Source: Treponema phagedenis (GTDB lineage Bacteria; Spirochaetota; Spirochaetia; Treponematales; Treponemataceae). Taken from it: a stretch of 64,000 nucleotides of DNA. Below, piece after piece: positions 28,548 to 37,517 of this stretch; positions within the stretch are counted from its first letter, which is position 1, and each line of letters starts with the position of its first letter. Under the pieces are notes generated by a model. It was not told the origin of the DNA, made no database searches, and saw nothing but the letters and a program-made list of their open reading frames with translations. The stretch covers positions 558,001-622,000 of the forward strand of contig NZ_CP042818.1 of assembly GCF_008153345.1 (NCBI RefSeq), given 5' to 3'. A program made the position numbers and the translations under genes.

Positions 28548-29813
28548 ATGAAAAAAATTATTCTTACCATGCTTACGATTTTTATCGCATTTGCATGTTT
28601 TTTCGGTTGTACAAAAACTGAGGATAAAAAAGACGAGCAGGTGGTGTTAACAATGGGCTCATGGCGCGCCGATGATGTTGCTGCATGGGAAACTATTCTT
28701 GCCGAGTATAAAAAAATCTCCGGTGTTGAAATTCAGTTTAAACCGACAAACCCGCCGGATTATAATGCAACCTTAAGATTGCAGCTTGATAACGGCACAG
28801 GACCGGATTTAATGTTTGCGCGCTCTTATGCCACCGGTGCAGAGCTTTTTGCTAAAGGTTTTTTTGAGGATGTAAGTGATTTACCCGGCTTGCAGGAAAA
28901 CTTCAGTGCAACCGCAAAGGCGGCATGGCAGGATTCGACAGGCAAATCTTTTGCCGTACCGGTGGCTGCCGTTATCCAAAGTGTTTTTTATAATAAAAAT
29001 ATCTTTAAGCAAGCGGGGATCGCAATACCCGAAACATGGGAAGATTTTTTAGCCGCATGCAAAAGTTTAGCGGGAACAGGAAGAACTGCTCCTCTTGCCA
29101 ATGGCGTAAGTGAAGAGTGGGATATTAACGAATGCTTTATGATGGGAATCTTACCAAACTTTATTGACGCCGAAAAGGGAAGACTCGCATATGAAAACGG
29201 TGAGCGCCCCTTTAATGATGCAGATATGGTTAAAGCTTTTCAAGCAATGGCTGATGTGGCTCAATATTGTCCGAAAGGATTTGAAGCATTAAGTTATAAT
29301 GATTCAAACGCATTGTTTGCTACCGGAAAAGCGGCAATGTTTGCGGACGGATCATGGACATTGGATACCTTTAAAGACCTTCCGTTTGAGTGGGGCAACT
29401 TCGCCTTTCCTCCGCCTAAAGGGAAAACTCCGGCAATTTGCTTCCATGTCGATATGGGAATCGCCATGAATGCAAACGGTAAGCATAAGGAAGAGGCAAA
29501 AGCATTTTTGCGATGGCTTTGCACACCCGAAGGTGTTGCGATTGTTGCAAAAGGTTTGCCAGGAGGTTTTTATCCGATGATCCAAGCTGATATTAAAATT
29601 GAAGATCCGCACAGTGCCGAACTCTATTCTCTCATAAAAGGACGGGAACAGGATGTCCGCTTTGTATGGCCGAAATTGATGAACGGAGATCCATCCGGAT
29701 ATGTTCTGATGAATCAGGGTGTTATCGCTGTAATGAAAGGAGAAAAAACCGCTCAGCAAGCGGCGGATGAAATGGCGGCAGGACTTGCAAAATGGTATAA
29801 ACCTTCAAAATAA
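28548..29813 (+). CDS. Carbohydrate ABC transporter substrate-binding lipoprotein
   Basis: A 421-residue extracytoplasmic solute-binding protein of family 1 (CUT1 type). The N-terminus is a lipoprotein signal with lipobox ACFFGC, so the mature protein is anchored through Cys at about residue 21. The body has the two-lobe pattern of sugar-binding proteins (TNPPDYNATLRLQLDNGTGP, DLMFARSYATGAELFAKGFF, FADGSWTLDTF, AFLRWLCTPEG). It is followed by two permease genes. The sugar cannot be predicted safely. ATG 28548 has GGAGG upstream. A hairpin at 29861 may lower expression of the distal genes, as is common in such operons. Confidence 0.9.
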   Translation: MKKIILTMLTIFIAFACFFGCTKTEDKKDEQVVLTMGSWRADDVAAWETILAEYKKISGVEIQFKPTNPPDYNATLRLQLDNGTGPDLMFARSYATGAELFAKGFFEDVSDLPGLQENFSATAKAAWQDSTGKSFAVPVAAVIQSVFYNKNIFKQAGIAIPETWEDFLAACKSLAGTGRTAPLANGVSEEWDINECFMMGILPNFIDAEKGRLAYENGERPFNDADMVKAFQAMADVAQYCPKGFEALSYNDSNALFATGKAAMFADGSWTLDTFKDLPFEWGNFAFPPPKGKTPAICFHVDMGIAMNANGKHKEEAKAFLRWLCTPEGVAIVAKGLPGGFYPMIQADIKIEDPHSAELYSLIKGREQDVRFVWPKLMNGDPSGYVLMNQGVIAVMKGEKTAQQAADEMAAGLAKWYKPSK

Positions 29814-29860
29814 GGTTTTTCTATACCATGCCGTAAATCGGATTTATCCGGATACATAGT

Positions 29861-29904
29861 AATTGAACAGCCTCAAGCTATGAGACTATACGGGCTGTTC
29901 AATT
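29861..29904 (+). terminator. Hairpin between binding protein and permeases
   Basis: AATTGAACAGCC (29861-29872) and GGCTGTTCAATT (29893-29904) form a perfect 12-bp stem. No long T run follows, so this may be an mRNA-stabilising or partial-termination hairpin rather than a full terminator. The next 400 bases hold no convincing gene. Confidence 0.55.
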
Positions 29905-30319
29905 ATTCAAAACGTTTTGAGTGTGATTTGCCTGAATAAATATCCGCAGTATGCGCATGCAAATTCTTTTATCATTATTTTGTGTAACACAGTTTGTAGA
30001 GACAGTTTAGTATCCCAGCGCTTAAAAAAGGCTCTTAAGAGCTGAAAGGATGTTTTTCAACGTTGCTTTAATTTCGCTTACGGGGTTTGGAAATTCCGGT
30101 TTTATATCTCATCGGGGATGCTTTTAACCATCGTTGAAATTTTCAGTGTTATATGGTCGGTTCCGCTTTCATGCAAGGATGAAAAGTCAATGTTCGAAGC
30201 TCCTGTTCATGCATAAACTTCCGAGCAAGTGTCGCTTCAATAATCATTCGATTTACGTAAAGGTCTCTTTTATTTTATGCAGGTTTACACTATACTCATC
30301 AAAAAAGAAGGTTTTATAT

Positions 30320-31231
30320 ATGCTTAAAAAGAAAAAATTTTCTCAAAGCGGATGGTATCTCTATCTTGTACCTGCGCTTTTCTTCTATACAATATTTATG
30401 GCGTATCCGTTAATAGGATCAATCCGCTTAAGTTTTTTTAAAACTACCGGCGGAGAATATAGTTTTGCGGGGTTATATAACTATATCAATCTCTTTACAA
30501 ACGATGAGTATTCCACGCGTTTTTGGGGAGCCTTTAAAAATACGTGGTATTTTTTCTTTATTCATATGTTGGTTCAAAACTGCCTTGCGGTTACCTTTGC
30601 CCTAATGCTCACCGAAAGAACAATGAAATATTCCAGAGTATATCAAACTATTATTTTTATTCCGGTTACTTTTGCGGTGCTTGTAACCGGCTATTTATGG
30701 AAGCTTTTATTAAATCCTCAATGGGGCGCGTTTGCCGTTGTGCTTAACAGTCTCGGCTTTGATTTTCTTGTGTATCCGTGGCTGGGTGAACAAAACACCG
30801 CATTAACAGCTGTCTCGCTTGTTTCTACCTGGCAGTGGATGGGAATTCCGACTATGATGTTTTATGCCGCCTTGCAAGGGATATCGGACGATATTATGGA
30901 AGCATCCGAGCTTGAGGGAACGAGTAAACTGCAAAGAACTTTTTATATTCGCCTTCCGCTCATCTTACCGATTATCGGAATTGTGTCGGTGCTTACGTTT
31001 GTCAACAACTTCAATGCGTTTGACGTTGTTTTTGCAATGGAAAATGCAAACGGTGCGCCGCAATACTCAACTGATATAATGGGGACATTATTTTACCGAG
31101 TTGGAATTGCGGGGCAGCATCCGGTAGGTATTCCCAATCCGGGACTGGGGGCAGCTATTGCAACAGTTACCTTCTTGCTGCTATTAGCCGGTGCACTGCT
31201 TATTCTCAAGTTTACCCAAAAAAATAAATAA
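30320..31231 (+). CDS. Carbohydrate ABC transporter permease (MalF/UgpA type)
   Basis: A 303-residue inner membrane protein with six expected membrane segments. The start region KKKKFSQSGWYLYLVPALFF is typical of CUT1 permeases, and the EAA loop is visible as EASELEGTSKLQRTFYIRLP. I chose ATG 30320; the frame extends to 30134, but the extra residues look like untranslated leader. It follows the binding-protein gene after about 500 bases and pairs with the permease at 31248. No ATPase gene is in the window, so a shared MsmK-type ATPase is likely. Confidence 0.92.
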   Translation: MLKKKKFSQSGWYLYLVPALFFYTIFMAYPLIGSIRLSFFKTTGGEYSFAGLYNYINLFTNDEYSTRFWGAFKNTWYFFFIHMLVQNCLAVTFALMLTERTMKYSRVYQTIIFIPVTFAVLVTGYLWKLLLNPQWGAFAVVLNSLGFDFLVYPWLGEQNTALTAVSLVSTWQWMGIPTMMFYAALQGISDDIMEASELEGTSKLQRTFYIRLPLILPIIGIVSVLTFVNNFNAFDVVFAMENANGAPQYSTDIMGTLFYRVGIAGQHPVGIPNPGLGAAIATVTFLLLLAGALLILKFTQKNK

Positions 31232-31247
31232 GGAGGACAATAAAAAA

Positions 31248-32078
31248 ATGGCGTCTTCACAAAAAAATCTAAATATAAAAAGCCATGCAGTATTGATTTT
31301 ATGGTCAATTATTGTGCTGGTGCCGATATGGGTTATGATTATTAATTCATTTAAAAGTAAATATGATATTTATCAGGCTCCTTTTAGCCTTCCAAAAAAA
31401 TGGGTTTTTGAAAACTATACGGCAGTGTTGCGGAGCAGCGAATTTTTAATTTATTTTAAGAATTCCGTTTTAGTAACGGTTTGTTCAATTGTTTTAATTA
31501 TTTTGTTCGGTTCAATGGCGGGATATGCCATCGTAAATAAAAAGAATAAAATTACAAAATTCTTTTATTTCTTTTTTATTGCGGGGATGATGCTTCCCAT
31601 CAAAATCGGCAGCATACAACTTTTACATATAATAAAAGGGCTGGGGCTTCTTAACACGCTTTGGGGACTTTATCCCATTTATATTGCAATGGGCATTCCG
31701 ATAGCTGTTTTTGTTTTAACCGAATTTATTTCCGATATTCCAAAAGATGTTATCGAGGCTACCGTTATGGACGGTGCGAGCAGCCTCACCATATACGGGA
31801 GAATTATCATACCGATGATAAAACCGGCAATCGCAACGGTTTCGATTTACAACCTTGTTCCTATTTGGAATGACCTCTGGTTTCCGCTTATTTTTATCAG
31901 CAACGAAAAATCAAAAACGCTTTTGCTGGGTGTTACAAGACTATTCGGTCAATACATAACCGACTGGGCGAAAATACTTGCGGTGTTAACACTTTCGGCA
32001 ATTCCCGTGATTATACTCTATCTTGCAATGAGTAGGCACTTTATTAAAGGTCTTACCGCCGGAGCGGTAAAAGGATAG
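31248..32078 (+). CDS. Carbohydrate ABC transporter permease (MalG/UgpE type)
   Basis: A 276-residue inner membrane partner of the preceding permease. N-terminal segment AVLILWSIIVLVPIWVMIIN, then SFKSKYDIYQAPFSLPKKW, the EAA loop EATVMDGASSLTIYGRIIIP and the C-terminal HFIKGLTAGAVKG, all typical of MalG-like subunits. ATG 31248 has AGGAGG upstream, and the gene starts 16 bases after the MalF-type stop, so both are one transcript. A truncated permease relic of the same class lies at 34882. Confidence 0.92.
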   Translation: MASSQKNLNIKSHAVLILWSIIVLVPIWVMIINSFKSKYDIYQAPFSLPKKWVFENYTAVLRSSEFLIYFKNSVLVTVCSIVLIILFGSMAGYAIVNKKNKITKFFYFFFIAGMMLPIKIGSIQLLHIIKGLGLLNTLWGLYPIYIAMGIPIAVFVLTEFISDIPKDVIEATVMDGASSLTIYGRIIIPMIKPAIATVSIYNLVPIWNDLWFPLIFISNEKSKTLLLGVTRLFGQYITDWAKILAVLTLSAIPVIILYLAMSRHFIKGLTAGAVKG

Positions 32079-32207
32079 CGGGGAAATTACACGCAATTTT
32101 CCGCTGCAATTTTTGTAGTACCTGCACATAAATCCTCATGTAAAAAACAACGATTGAGCTAAAAACTTAATCGCTGTTTTTTTTAAATATAACTGCAGCT
32201 GGTGTTA

Positions 32208-32461
32208 TCCCATCGTTTTTATAAAAAAGAGTCCGACACAACGGCTTGGTTTTGCCTTCCGTGGCAAAACCAAACCCGCGAGTTTTAAAGCTTTGCAAAC
32301 AGTCTTGCTTTAAAACATCGCTGCTGCGTGGAACCACCGCCATCCGTGGCGGTTCTGTGTTTGACACGGTGAGCAATTTACCATAGTAATGCTAAATCTG
32401 CAGTCCCTTATCGTTGATACTCCGATTTGTATAACAGGAAGTTAATTACAAAACGCTACAC
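32208..32461 (-). repeat. MITE-like repeat with hairpin cassette
   Basis: TTTTTATAAAAAAGAGTCCG, type I hairpin around TTCCGT, type II pair GTTTTAAAGC/GCTTTAAAAC, type III GAACCACCGCC atccgt GGCGGTTC, core CGGTGAGCAATTTACCATAG and the end AGTTAATTACAAAACGCTAC with TA at 32462. The left end is eroded. Confidence 0.8.
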
Positions 32462-32551
32462 TACTGTCGCTAATGCTCGCAGGCGAAGTTAAAAGAGAAA
32501 TGTCGAAACTTCGCCCATTGTTAAGCATTGTACATGGACGTACAATGCTTA

Positions 32552-32740
32552 ACATGCGTGAGGCATACGGAGGGCGGCGAAGCAATTTTTCAAAATTGCG
32601 AAGCCGGATCATTTTGCGGCGGCAATTTCCGCCGCAAAATAGCCGAAGCGATAGCGGAGCCCGCAGTAGGCCGACCCGTAGTGCGGCGGTTTGAAGGTTA
32701 TTGTAAGAAAGCGCCGCACGGAGGGGCACGCCCTGAATCG
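32552..32740 (+). repeat. Hairpin-rich dispersed repeat, family 2 (second copy)
   Basis: Same block order as 25862-26030: GGCATACGGAGGGCGGCGAA, hairpin GCAATTTT/AAAATTGC, GCCGGATCA, a long hairpin TTTTGCGGCGG/CCGCCGCAAAA, GCCGAAGCGATAGCGGAGCC. The stems differ from the first copy yet remain paired. It directly abuts the parE-like stop. Confidence 0.7.
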
Positions 32741-32741
32741 T

Positions 32742-34556
32742 TTAGGCATCAATCTCGGCGAGGAGGTTTTTCATAATGAATTCTTTTCGCTGCGGGGTGT
32801 TTTTGCCCATGTAAAATTCAAGGATTTGCGGAACTTTTTTGAGGGTTTGTACGGTTACCGGCAAAAGTTTTATGTCTTTGCCAATGAACTGGCCGAATTC
32901 CGAAGGGCTTATTTCGCCTAATCCTTTAAAGCGGGTAATTTCCGCGCCGGCGCCGAGCTGCTTAAACGCAATGTCGCGCTCTTTTTCCGAGTAACAATAG
33001 ATGGTTTCTTTTTTTGAGCGCACGCGGAACAGGGGCGTTTCCAATATAAAGATTCTGCCCGAGGTGATCAGCTCCTCAAAATAAGTTAAAAAGAAAGTAA
33101 GCAAAAGATTCCTGATATGAAAGCCGTCGTTATCGGCATCCGTTGCGATAATGATTTTGCTGTAGCGCAGCCCTTCGATATCATTTTCGATGCCGAGCGC
33201 CATCATCATATTGTATAGCTCCGCATTTTTGTAAATTGCGGCTCTTTTTTTGCCCTGCATGTTTTCGGGTTTGCCGCGCAGAGAAAAAATAGCCTGCACC
33301 ATAACATCGCGGCTTGATACCATAGAACCCGAGGCGGAATCGCCTTCAGTAATGAATATCATTGTTTCGTCGCCGTATAGTTTGTCTCCCAGATGAAACT
33401 TGCAGTCTTTAAGCTTAGGGATTTTGATTGCGATTTTTTTTGCCGCAGCCCGCGCCTCTTTTTTAACCGCATTCAGTTCCGTGCGCAGCCGCTCATTTGC
33501 GACAATTTTTTCTTCCATTTTGCGCGCCGCCTCCGCATTTTTTTGCAGCCATTCGACAACGGCGGCTTTTGTATCGTTGACAATCCAGGTGCGCACCTCA
33601 GTGTTGCCGAGCTTGTTTTTTGTCTGACTTTCAAAAATAGGTGCCTGTATTTTTACCGCAACGGCGGCGCATGTGCCTTCGCGCACATCTTCGCTTTTAT
33701 AATTTTTTCTGAAATATTCGTTAATTCCTTTAAGTAAACCTTCCTTAAAAGCGGAAAGATGCGTGCCGCCGTCGGATGTATACTGGCCGTTGACAAACGA
33801 AAAATAAGTTTCGCCGTAATTGTTGGTATGCGAAAAAGCAAATTCAAGCCGGCTTTCTTTGAAATATCCGACATCGTACAAGGTGGAGCCGCTTACGTTG
33901 GCGTTAAGCAAATCAAGTAAACCGTTTTCAGATTTGAATTGAGCTCCGTTGAAGGTGAGTAGTAAGCCTGAATTAAGGTAGGCATAATTCCACATTCTTT
34001 TTTCAATAAAATCGCGGTTAAATTCGTATTGCCCGAAAATTTGCTCGTCGGGGACAAATTCAACCAATGTACCGTTTTTGATGCTCGGTTTTGTCGCTCC
34101 CTGTTTTTGACTTTTTAAGGAGCCTTGCTCAAAAACCGCTTCGGAAAATTTACCGTCGCGTATGGAAACAACCCGAAAATGCGTTGAAAGTGCGTTGACC
34201 GCCTTTGTTCCAACGCCGTTCAGTCCGACTGAAAACTGGAAAACCTCATCGTTGTATTTTGCGCCGGTGTTAATAACCGAAACGCATTCCACTACCTTGC
34301 CGAGCGGGATTCCCCGCCCGTAATCCCTGACAATTACTTTATTACCGTCAAGCTGCACATCGATTCTGTTTCCGTTTCCCATGATAAATTCATCGATGGA
34401 ATTATCGATTACCTCTTTCAGAAGAATGTAGATTCCGTCATCCGGATTAGAGCCGTTGCCAAGCCTGCCGATATACATTCCGGTTCGCAGCCGAATATGC
34501 TCCAACGAGCTGAGCGTTTTAATTTTTGATTCATCATATGTATTTTTTGCAGCCAT
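32742..34556 (-). CDS. parE: Type IIA DNA topoisomerase subunit B (ParE-like)
   Basis: ATPase subunit of a topoisomerase IV-like enzyme. 604 residues. GHKL ATPase: YILLKEVIDNSIDEF, RDYGRGIPLGK, VGLNGVGTKAVNAL. Transducer: GGTHLSAFKEGL. TOPRIM: FITEGDSASGSM and IIATDADNDGFHI with the acidic metal-binding residues. The C-terminus ends without the long GyrB-type extension. I chose ATG 34556 with GAGGAAT upstream. Length and motif spelling fit ParE-like proteins of spirochaetes and Bacteroidetes better than GyrB; no parC/gyrA partner is beside it. It stands alone. Confidence 0.85.
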   Translation of the reverse strand: MAAKNTYDESKIKTLSSLEHIRLRTGMYIGRLGNGSNPDDGIYILLKEVIDNSIDEFIMGNGNRIDVQLDGNKVIVRDYGRGIPLGKVVECVSVINTGAKYNDEVFQFSVGLNGVGTKAVNALSTHFRVVSIRDGKFSEAVFEQGSLKSQKQGATKPSIKNGTLVEFVPDEQIFGQYEFNRDFIEKRMWNYAYLNSGLLLTFNGAQFKSENGLLDLLNANVSGSTLYDVGYFKESRLEFAFSHTNNYGETYFSFVNGQYTSDGGTHLSAFKEGLLKGINEYFRKNYKSEDVREGTCAAVAVKIQAPIFESQTKNKLGNTEVRTWIVNDTKAAVVEWLQKNAEAARKMEEKIVANERLRTELNAVKKEARAAAKKIAIKIPKLKDCKFHLGDKLYGDETMIFITEGDSASGSMVSSRDVMVQAIFSLRGKPENMQGKKRAAIYKNAELYNMMMALGIENDIEGLRYSKIIIATDADNDGFHIRNLLLTFFLTYFEELITSGRIFILETPLFRVRSKKETIYCYSEKERDIAFKQLGAGAEITRFKGLGEISPSEFGQFIGKDIKLLPVTVQTLKKVPQILEFYMGKNTPQRKEFIMKNLLAEIDA

Positions 34557-34684
34557 ACCATTCCTCGCATAAAGATAAGAGTAAATATTGTAGCACATAT
34601 AAGCCGGCTTGACTATACGCAAGATAATTGAGAGCAGGGTATACGTATGAAAATTTTTGTATTTTTATGGTGAGTTAAGCATTA

Positions 34685-34872
34685 GTGTAACGTTTTGTAA
34701 TTAACTTCCTGTTATACAAATCGGAGTATCAACAATGAGGGACTGCGGATTTAAGCATTCCTATGGTAAATTGCTCACCGTTGCGCCGTGTTGAACTCTT
34801 TTTTATAAAATTTTTTACGTTTTTGGTAAGATGTATTAAAAAACGAATCGACTTATTAAAAAAACGTTATAT
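34685..34872 (+). repeat. MITE, complete simple copy with TA flanks (188 bp)
   Basis: Reference copy of the family. It is flanked by TA (34683-34684 and 34873-34874). Left end GTGTAACGTTTTGTAATTAA, right end reading inward ATATAACGTTTTTTTAATAA. The centre has GGTAAATTGCTCACCGTTGC and TGTTGAACTCTTTTTTATAA with no cassette. The left 20 bases match those of the IS630-family element at 58327 with one change. Confidence 0.9.
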
Positions 34873-34881
34873 TAGTGAATA

Positions 34882-35117
34882 CTACTCTTTTAATGCCCCT
34901 TCACCGAAACCTTTGATAAGCTGGGCGTGAAAAATAATATAAAATAAAATCATCGGTACAACACCGATAACCAATGAGGCGTATTGTAACCCGTAATCTA
35001 TATTTAATCTTCCAGCAAACTGAGTGATGGCAACCGGCAAACTTTTAAGTGCCGCCTTTGTGGTAAAAACAAAGACAAATAAAAATTCATTCCAGTGATG
35101 CAAAAATGATAAAATAT
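34882..35117 (-). pseudogene. C-terminal relic of a MalG-type ABC permease
   Basis: The last 75 or so residues of a carbohydrate permease (WNEFLFVFVFTTKAALKSLP, GVVPMILFYIIFHAQLIKGF, ending GEGALKE). The 5' part is replaced by the end of an IS3-family element at 35117, so the gene is dead. The open frame running through the junction is a chimera, not a gene. Confidence 0.85.
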
Positions 35118-35320
35118 GTACTGACCCCCATTTTTTGGACACGAAAGTTATTTTTTTAAGCAACCTGCGTTCTAAAATCAACAGGTGACTTCCAACCCAA
35201 TTTTTTTTGAATTCTTTTTTTGTTAAAGAATTCAATGTACTTACTTATAAGTTCTTCCATCTGTTTATAAGTTAGTAATCCATTTTTCAATGTATCATAA
35301 TAACCACTTTCACATTTAAT
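35117..35320 (-). mobile_element. IS3-family remnant (end of orfB)
   Basis: On the minus strand the sequence reads as the C-terminus of an IS3-group OrfB: LTYKQMEELISKYIEFFN, then KKRIQKKLGWKSPVDFR, ending TQVA-stop. It is followed by the element end GGGGGTCAGTAC. The rest of the element is absent. The left side is fused to the permease relic, so an insertion and later deletion removed most of both. Confidence 0.85.
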
Positions 35321-35321
35321 G

Positions 35322-35455
35322 GTTCCAAACACGATGTTTTAAAGCAAAACTTTGCAAAGCTTTAAAACTCGAGGTTTCGTTTTTATAAAATTTTTTGTGC
35401 TTTGAATTAAAAGATACGATAAATACGATCGAGTTATCAAAAAACGTTGCAGCAG
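35322..35455 (+). repeat. Partial MITE-like repeat (right half with type II pair)
   Basis: GGTTCCAAACACGATG, GTTTTAAAGC/GCTTTAAAAC, TTTTTATAAAATTTTTTGTG and GAGTTATCAAAAAACGTTGC mark the right half of the family. The left half is missing where the IS3 relic begins. Confidence 0.7.
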
Positions 35456-35566
35456 CATGCCTTTTGATGCTTGACCGGTTAGAGGCGGTTTTATTTTTTT
35501 ATTAATTTACAAAAAAAATATTTGCATAACCGCTTTTTAGCGTATATACTTGTTAAGGAGGCTTAC

Positions 35567-37099
35567 ATGGAAAATAATAAAAAAGAAGTAAAGGGTTTTT
35601 TAAAGGGTGTAGAGAAGATCGGTAATAAACTTCCTCACCCTGCAATGTTGTTCATTATTTTGTCGCTAATAGTGATTATCATTTCTCATTTTGCGGCAAA
35701 ATATGGAACCCCTGTTACGTATTATGATGCGAAATTAAAAAAAGAAGTTACAAAAGGTGCGGTGTCTCTGCTTAATGCGGATGGACTAAGGTATATTTTT
35801 AAGTCAGCCACATCTAACTTTACCGGCTTTGCACCGCTTGGAACAGTACTTGTTGCAATGCTCGGTGTCGGTGTTGCTGAATGGACGGGATTATTCAACA
35901 CATCGCTTAAAAAATTATTGCTAAATGCAAACCCGAAAATTTTAACGCCGATTATTGTTTTTGCCGGTGTTATGAGTAATATTGCATCCGATGCCGGTTA
36001 CATAATCGTAGTTCCGCTTGGAGCAATGCTTTTTGCAATGGCAGGTCGGCATCCGCTTGCGGGACTTGCCGCCGCATTTGCGGGAGTATCAGGCGGGTTC
36101 TCAGCAAACCTGTTGCTCGGAACAACCGACCCGCTGCTCACCAATATAACGAATGAAGCGTTAAAAGCTGCAAGCATTGATATGAACTTACCCGCAACTT
36201 GTAACTGGTACTTTTTAGCCGCTTCAACTATTTTTTTGACAATTGTAGGAACTTTTGTAACCGATAAAATTGTAGAAAAGAATTTAGGCGCATATCACGG
36301 AACTTATGTTCCCGACCAGGAACCTATCAGCGAGATTGAAAACAAAGGATTACGGAATGCACTCATTGCGCTTGTACTCTTTGTCGTTATCATGGGTATT
36401 TTAATGTTTCCGTCAAATGCGTTGTTTAGAGAATTGCAGAAAGATACCAATGAGTACACCTTAAAGTCGTTCCTGCATGACGGATTAATTCCTTCAATGT
36501 TGCTGTTGTTTTTAATTCCGGGACTTGTGTACGGTATGACAATCGGCAAAATTAAAAAATCTCACGACCTCGTTACTGCCATGACTGCAGGAATGAAATC
36601 GATGGGAGGTTACATGGTGCTTGCATTCTTTGCAGCGCAATTTGTTGCATACTTCGGTAAAACAAACCTCGGAACAATTTTATCGTATCGGGGTGCGGAA
36701 TTTTTACAAGGAATAGGATTGCAAGGGCTTCCACTGATTCTCCTTTTTATTCTGCTGTCAGCGTTTATCAATTTGTTTATGGGTTCAGCATCCGCTAAAT
36801 GGGCGATCATGGCTCCAATCTTTGTTCCGATGATGTACCTTCTCGGTTTTAATCCGGCGCTCACACAAGTTGCCTACAGAATCGGAGATTCATCAACCAA
36901 TATTATTACGCCCTTGATGTCATACTTTGCAATGATAGTGGTATTCATGCAAAAATATGATGAAGATTCCGGGCTTGGAACACTTACCTCAATGATGCTC
37001 CCATACTCAATAGGATTTTTAATATTCTGGTCTGTACTGATGTGCATATGGTACGTACTCGGTCTTCCCTTAGGACCCGGAGTTACAATGTTCTTATAA
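35567..37099 (+). CDS. AbgT family transporter
   Basis: A 510-residue integral membrane protein of the p-aminobenzoyl-glutamate transporter family (AbgT/MtrF). The N-terminus GVEKIGNKLPHPAMLFIILS is the family hallmark; about 12-13 membrane segments follow, with VMSNIASDAGYIIVVPLGAM, GGFSANLLLGTTDPLLT and IGDSSTNIITPLMSYFAMI. Members import p-aminobenzoyl-glutamate or export sulfonamides. ATG 35567 has AAGGAGG upstream; the earlier TTG at 35522 is discarded. It lies upstream of cystalysin, but a relic-filled gap of 420 bases separates them. Confidence 0.92.
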   Translation: MENNKKEVKGFLKGVEKIGNKLPHPAMLFIILSLIVIIISHFAAKYGTPVTYYDAKLKKEVTKGAVSLLNADGLRYIFKSATSNFTGFAPLGTVLVAMLGVGVAEWTGLFNTSLKKLLLNANPKILTPIIVFAGVMSNIASDAGYIIVVPLGAMLFAMAGRHPLAGLAAAFAGVSGGFSANLLLGTTDPLLTNITNEALKAASIDMNLPATCNWYFLAASTIFLTIVGTFVTDKIVEKNLGAYHGTYVPDQEPISEIENKGLRNALIALVLFVVIMGILMFPSNALFRELQKDTNEYTLKSFLHDGLIPSMLLLFLIPGLVYGMTIGKIKKSHDLVTAMTAGMKSMGGYMVLAFFAAQFVAYFGKTNLGTILSYRGAEFLQGIGLQGLPLILLFILLSAFINLFMGSASAKWAIMAPIFVPMMYLLGFNPALTQVAYRIGDSSTNIITPLMSYFAMIVVFMQKYDEDSGLGTLTSMMLPYSIGFLIFWSVLMCIWYVLGLPLGPGVTMFL

Positions 37100-37105
37100 A
37101 CAAAA

Positions 37106-37230
37106 TCGCAAGATACTTGCCGTCCTTGCCCCCAGTGCAAGGGCGCTAAATATCTCAATTCCGGATAAAGCCGTTATAGAAAAACTGCAACCTTACGGCA
37201 AAGTTTTTAATTATGCGCTAACCCTACTGT
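37106..37230 (+). pseudogene. Possible relic of a peptidase S66 (LD-carboxypeptidase-like) N-terminus
   Basis: The frame reads ILAVLAPSARALNISIPD then KAVIEKLQPYGKVFNY, which resembles the start of S66-family proteins, but there is no start codon with a ribosome site and the similarity stops within 40 residues. The next 290 bases up to the cystalysin gene contain nothing I recognise. Low confidence. Confidence 0.3.
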
Positions 37231-37517
37231 GTATAGCACGAAGGAGAGAAGCCATGAATAAAATCTTTTTGACAAGGAATCAAAGACAGCGAAAAACAGA
37301 CTGTCCATTTAATTGAATTAGCATTCTCCCAATAAACTCCGGCGCATAAATCTACTAAACGTATTTATACAGCATCAAATCTAAAAGATAGCTTCCAGGA
37401 GCGCAGTTGATAAAAACATTCTTTTCTTCTATCATATGCATAATGCTTGAATATCCGCTTTAGACGGCCATAAGCATTTTTCAATCACCACACCATACTT
37501 AAAAAAAGGAAATAAAA

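Noticed and set aside
29992-30319. N-terminal extension of the MalF-type permease back to 30134
   Set aside because: The extra residues are not family-like, and the typical permease start is at ATG 30320.
32742-34556. GyrB instead of ParE-like
   Set aside because: Length about 604 without GyrB-type extension and no gyrA or recF/dnaN neighbours; the call is kept with reduced confidence.
34882-35235. A full permease gene at this position
   Set aside because: Only the last 75 codons are permease; the rest is IS3-derived.
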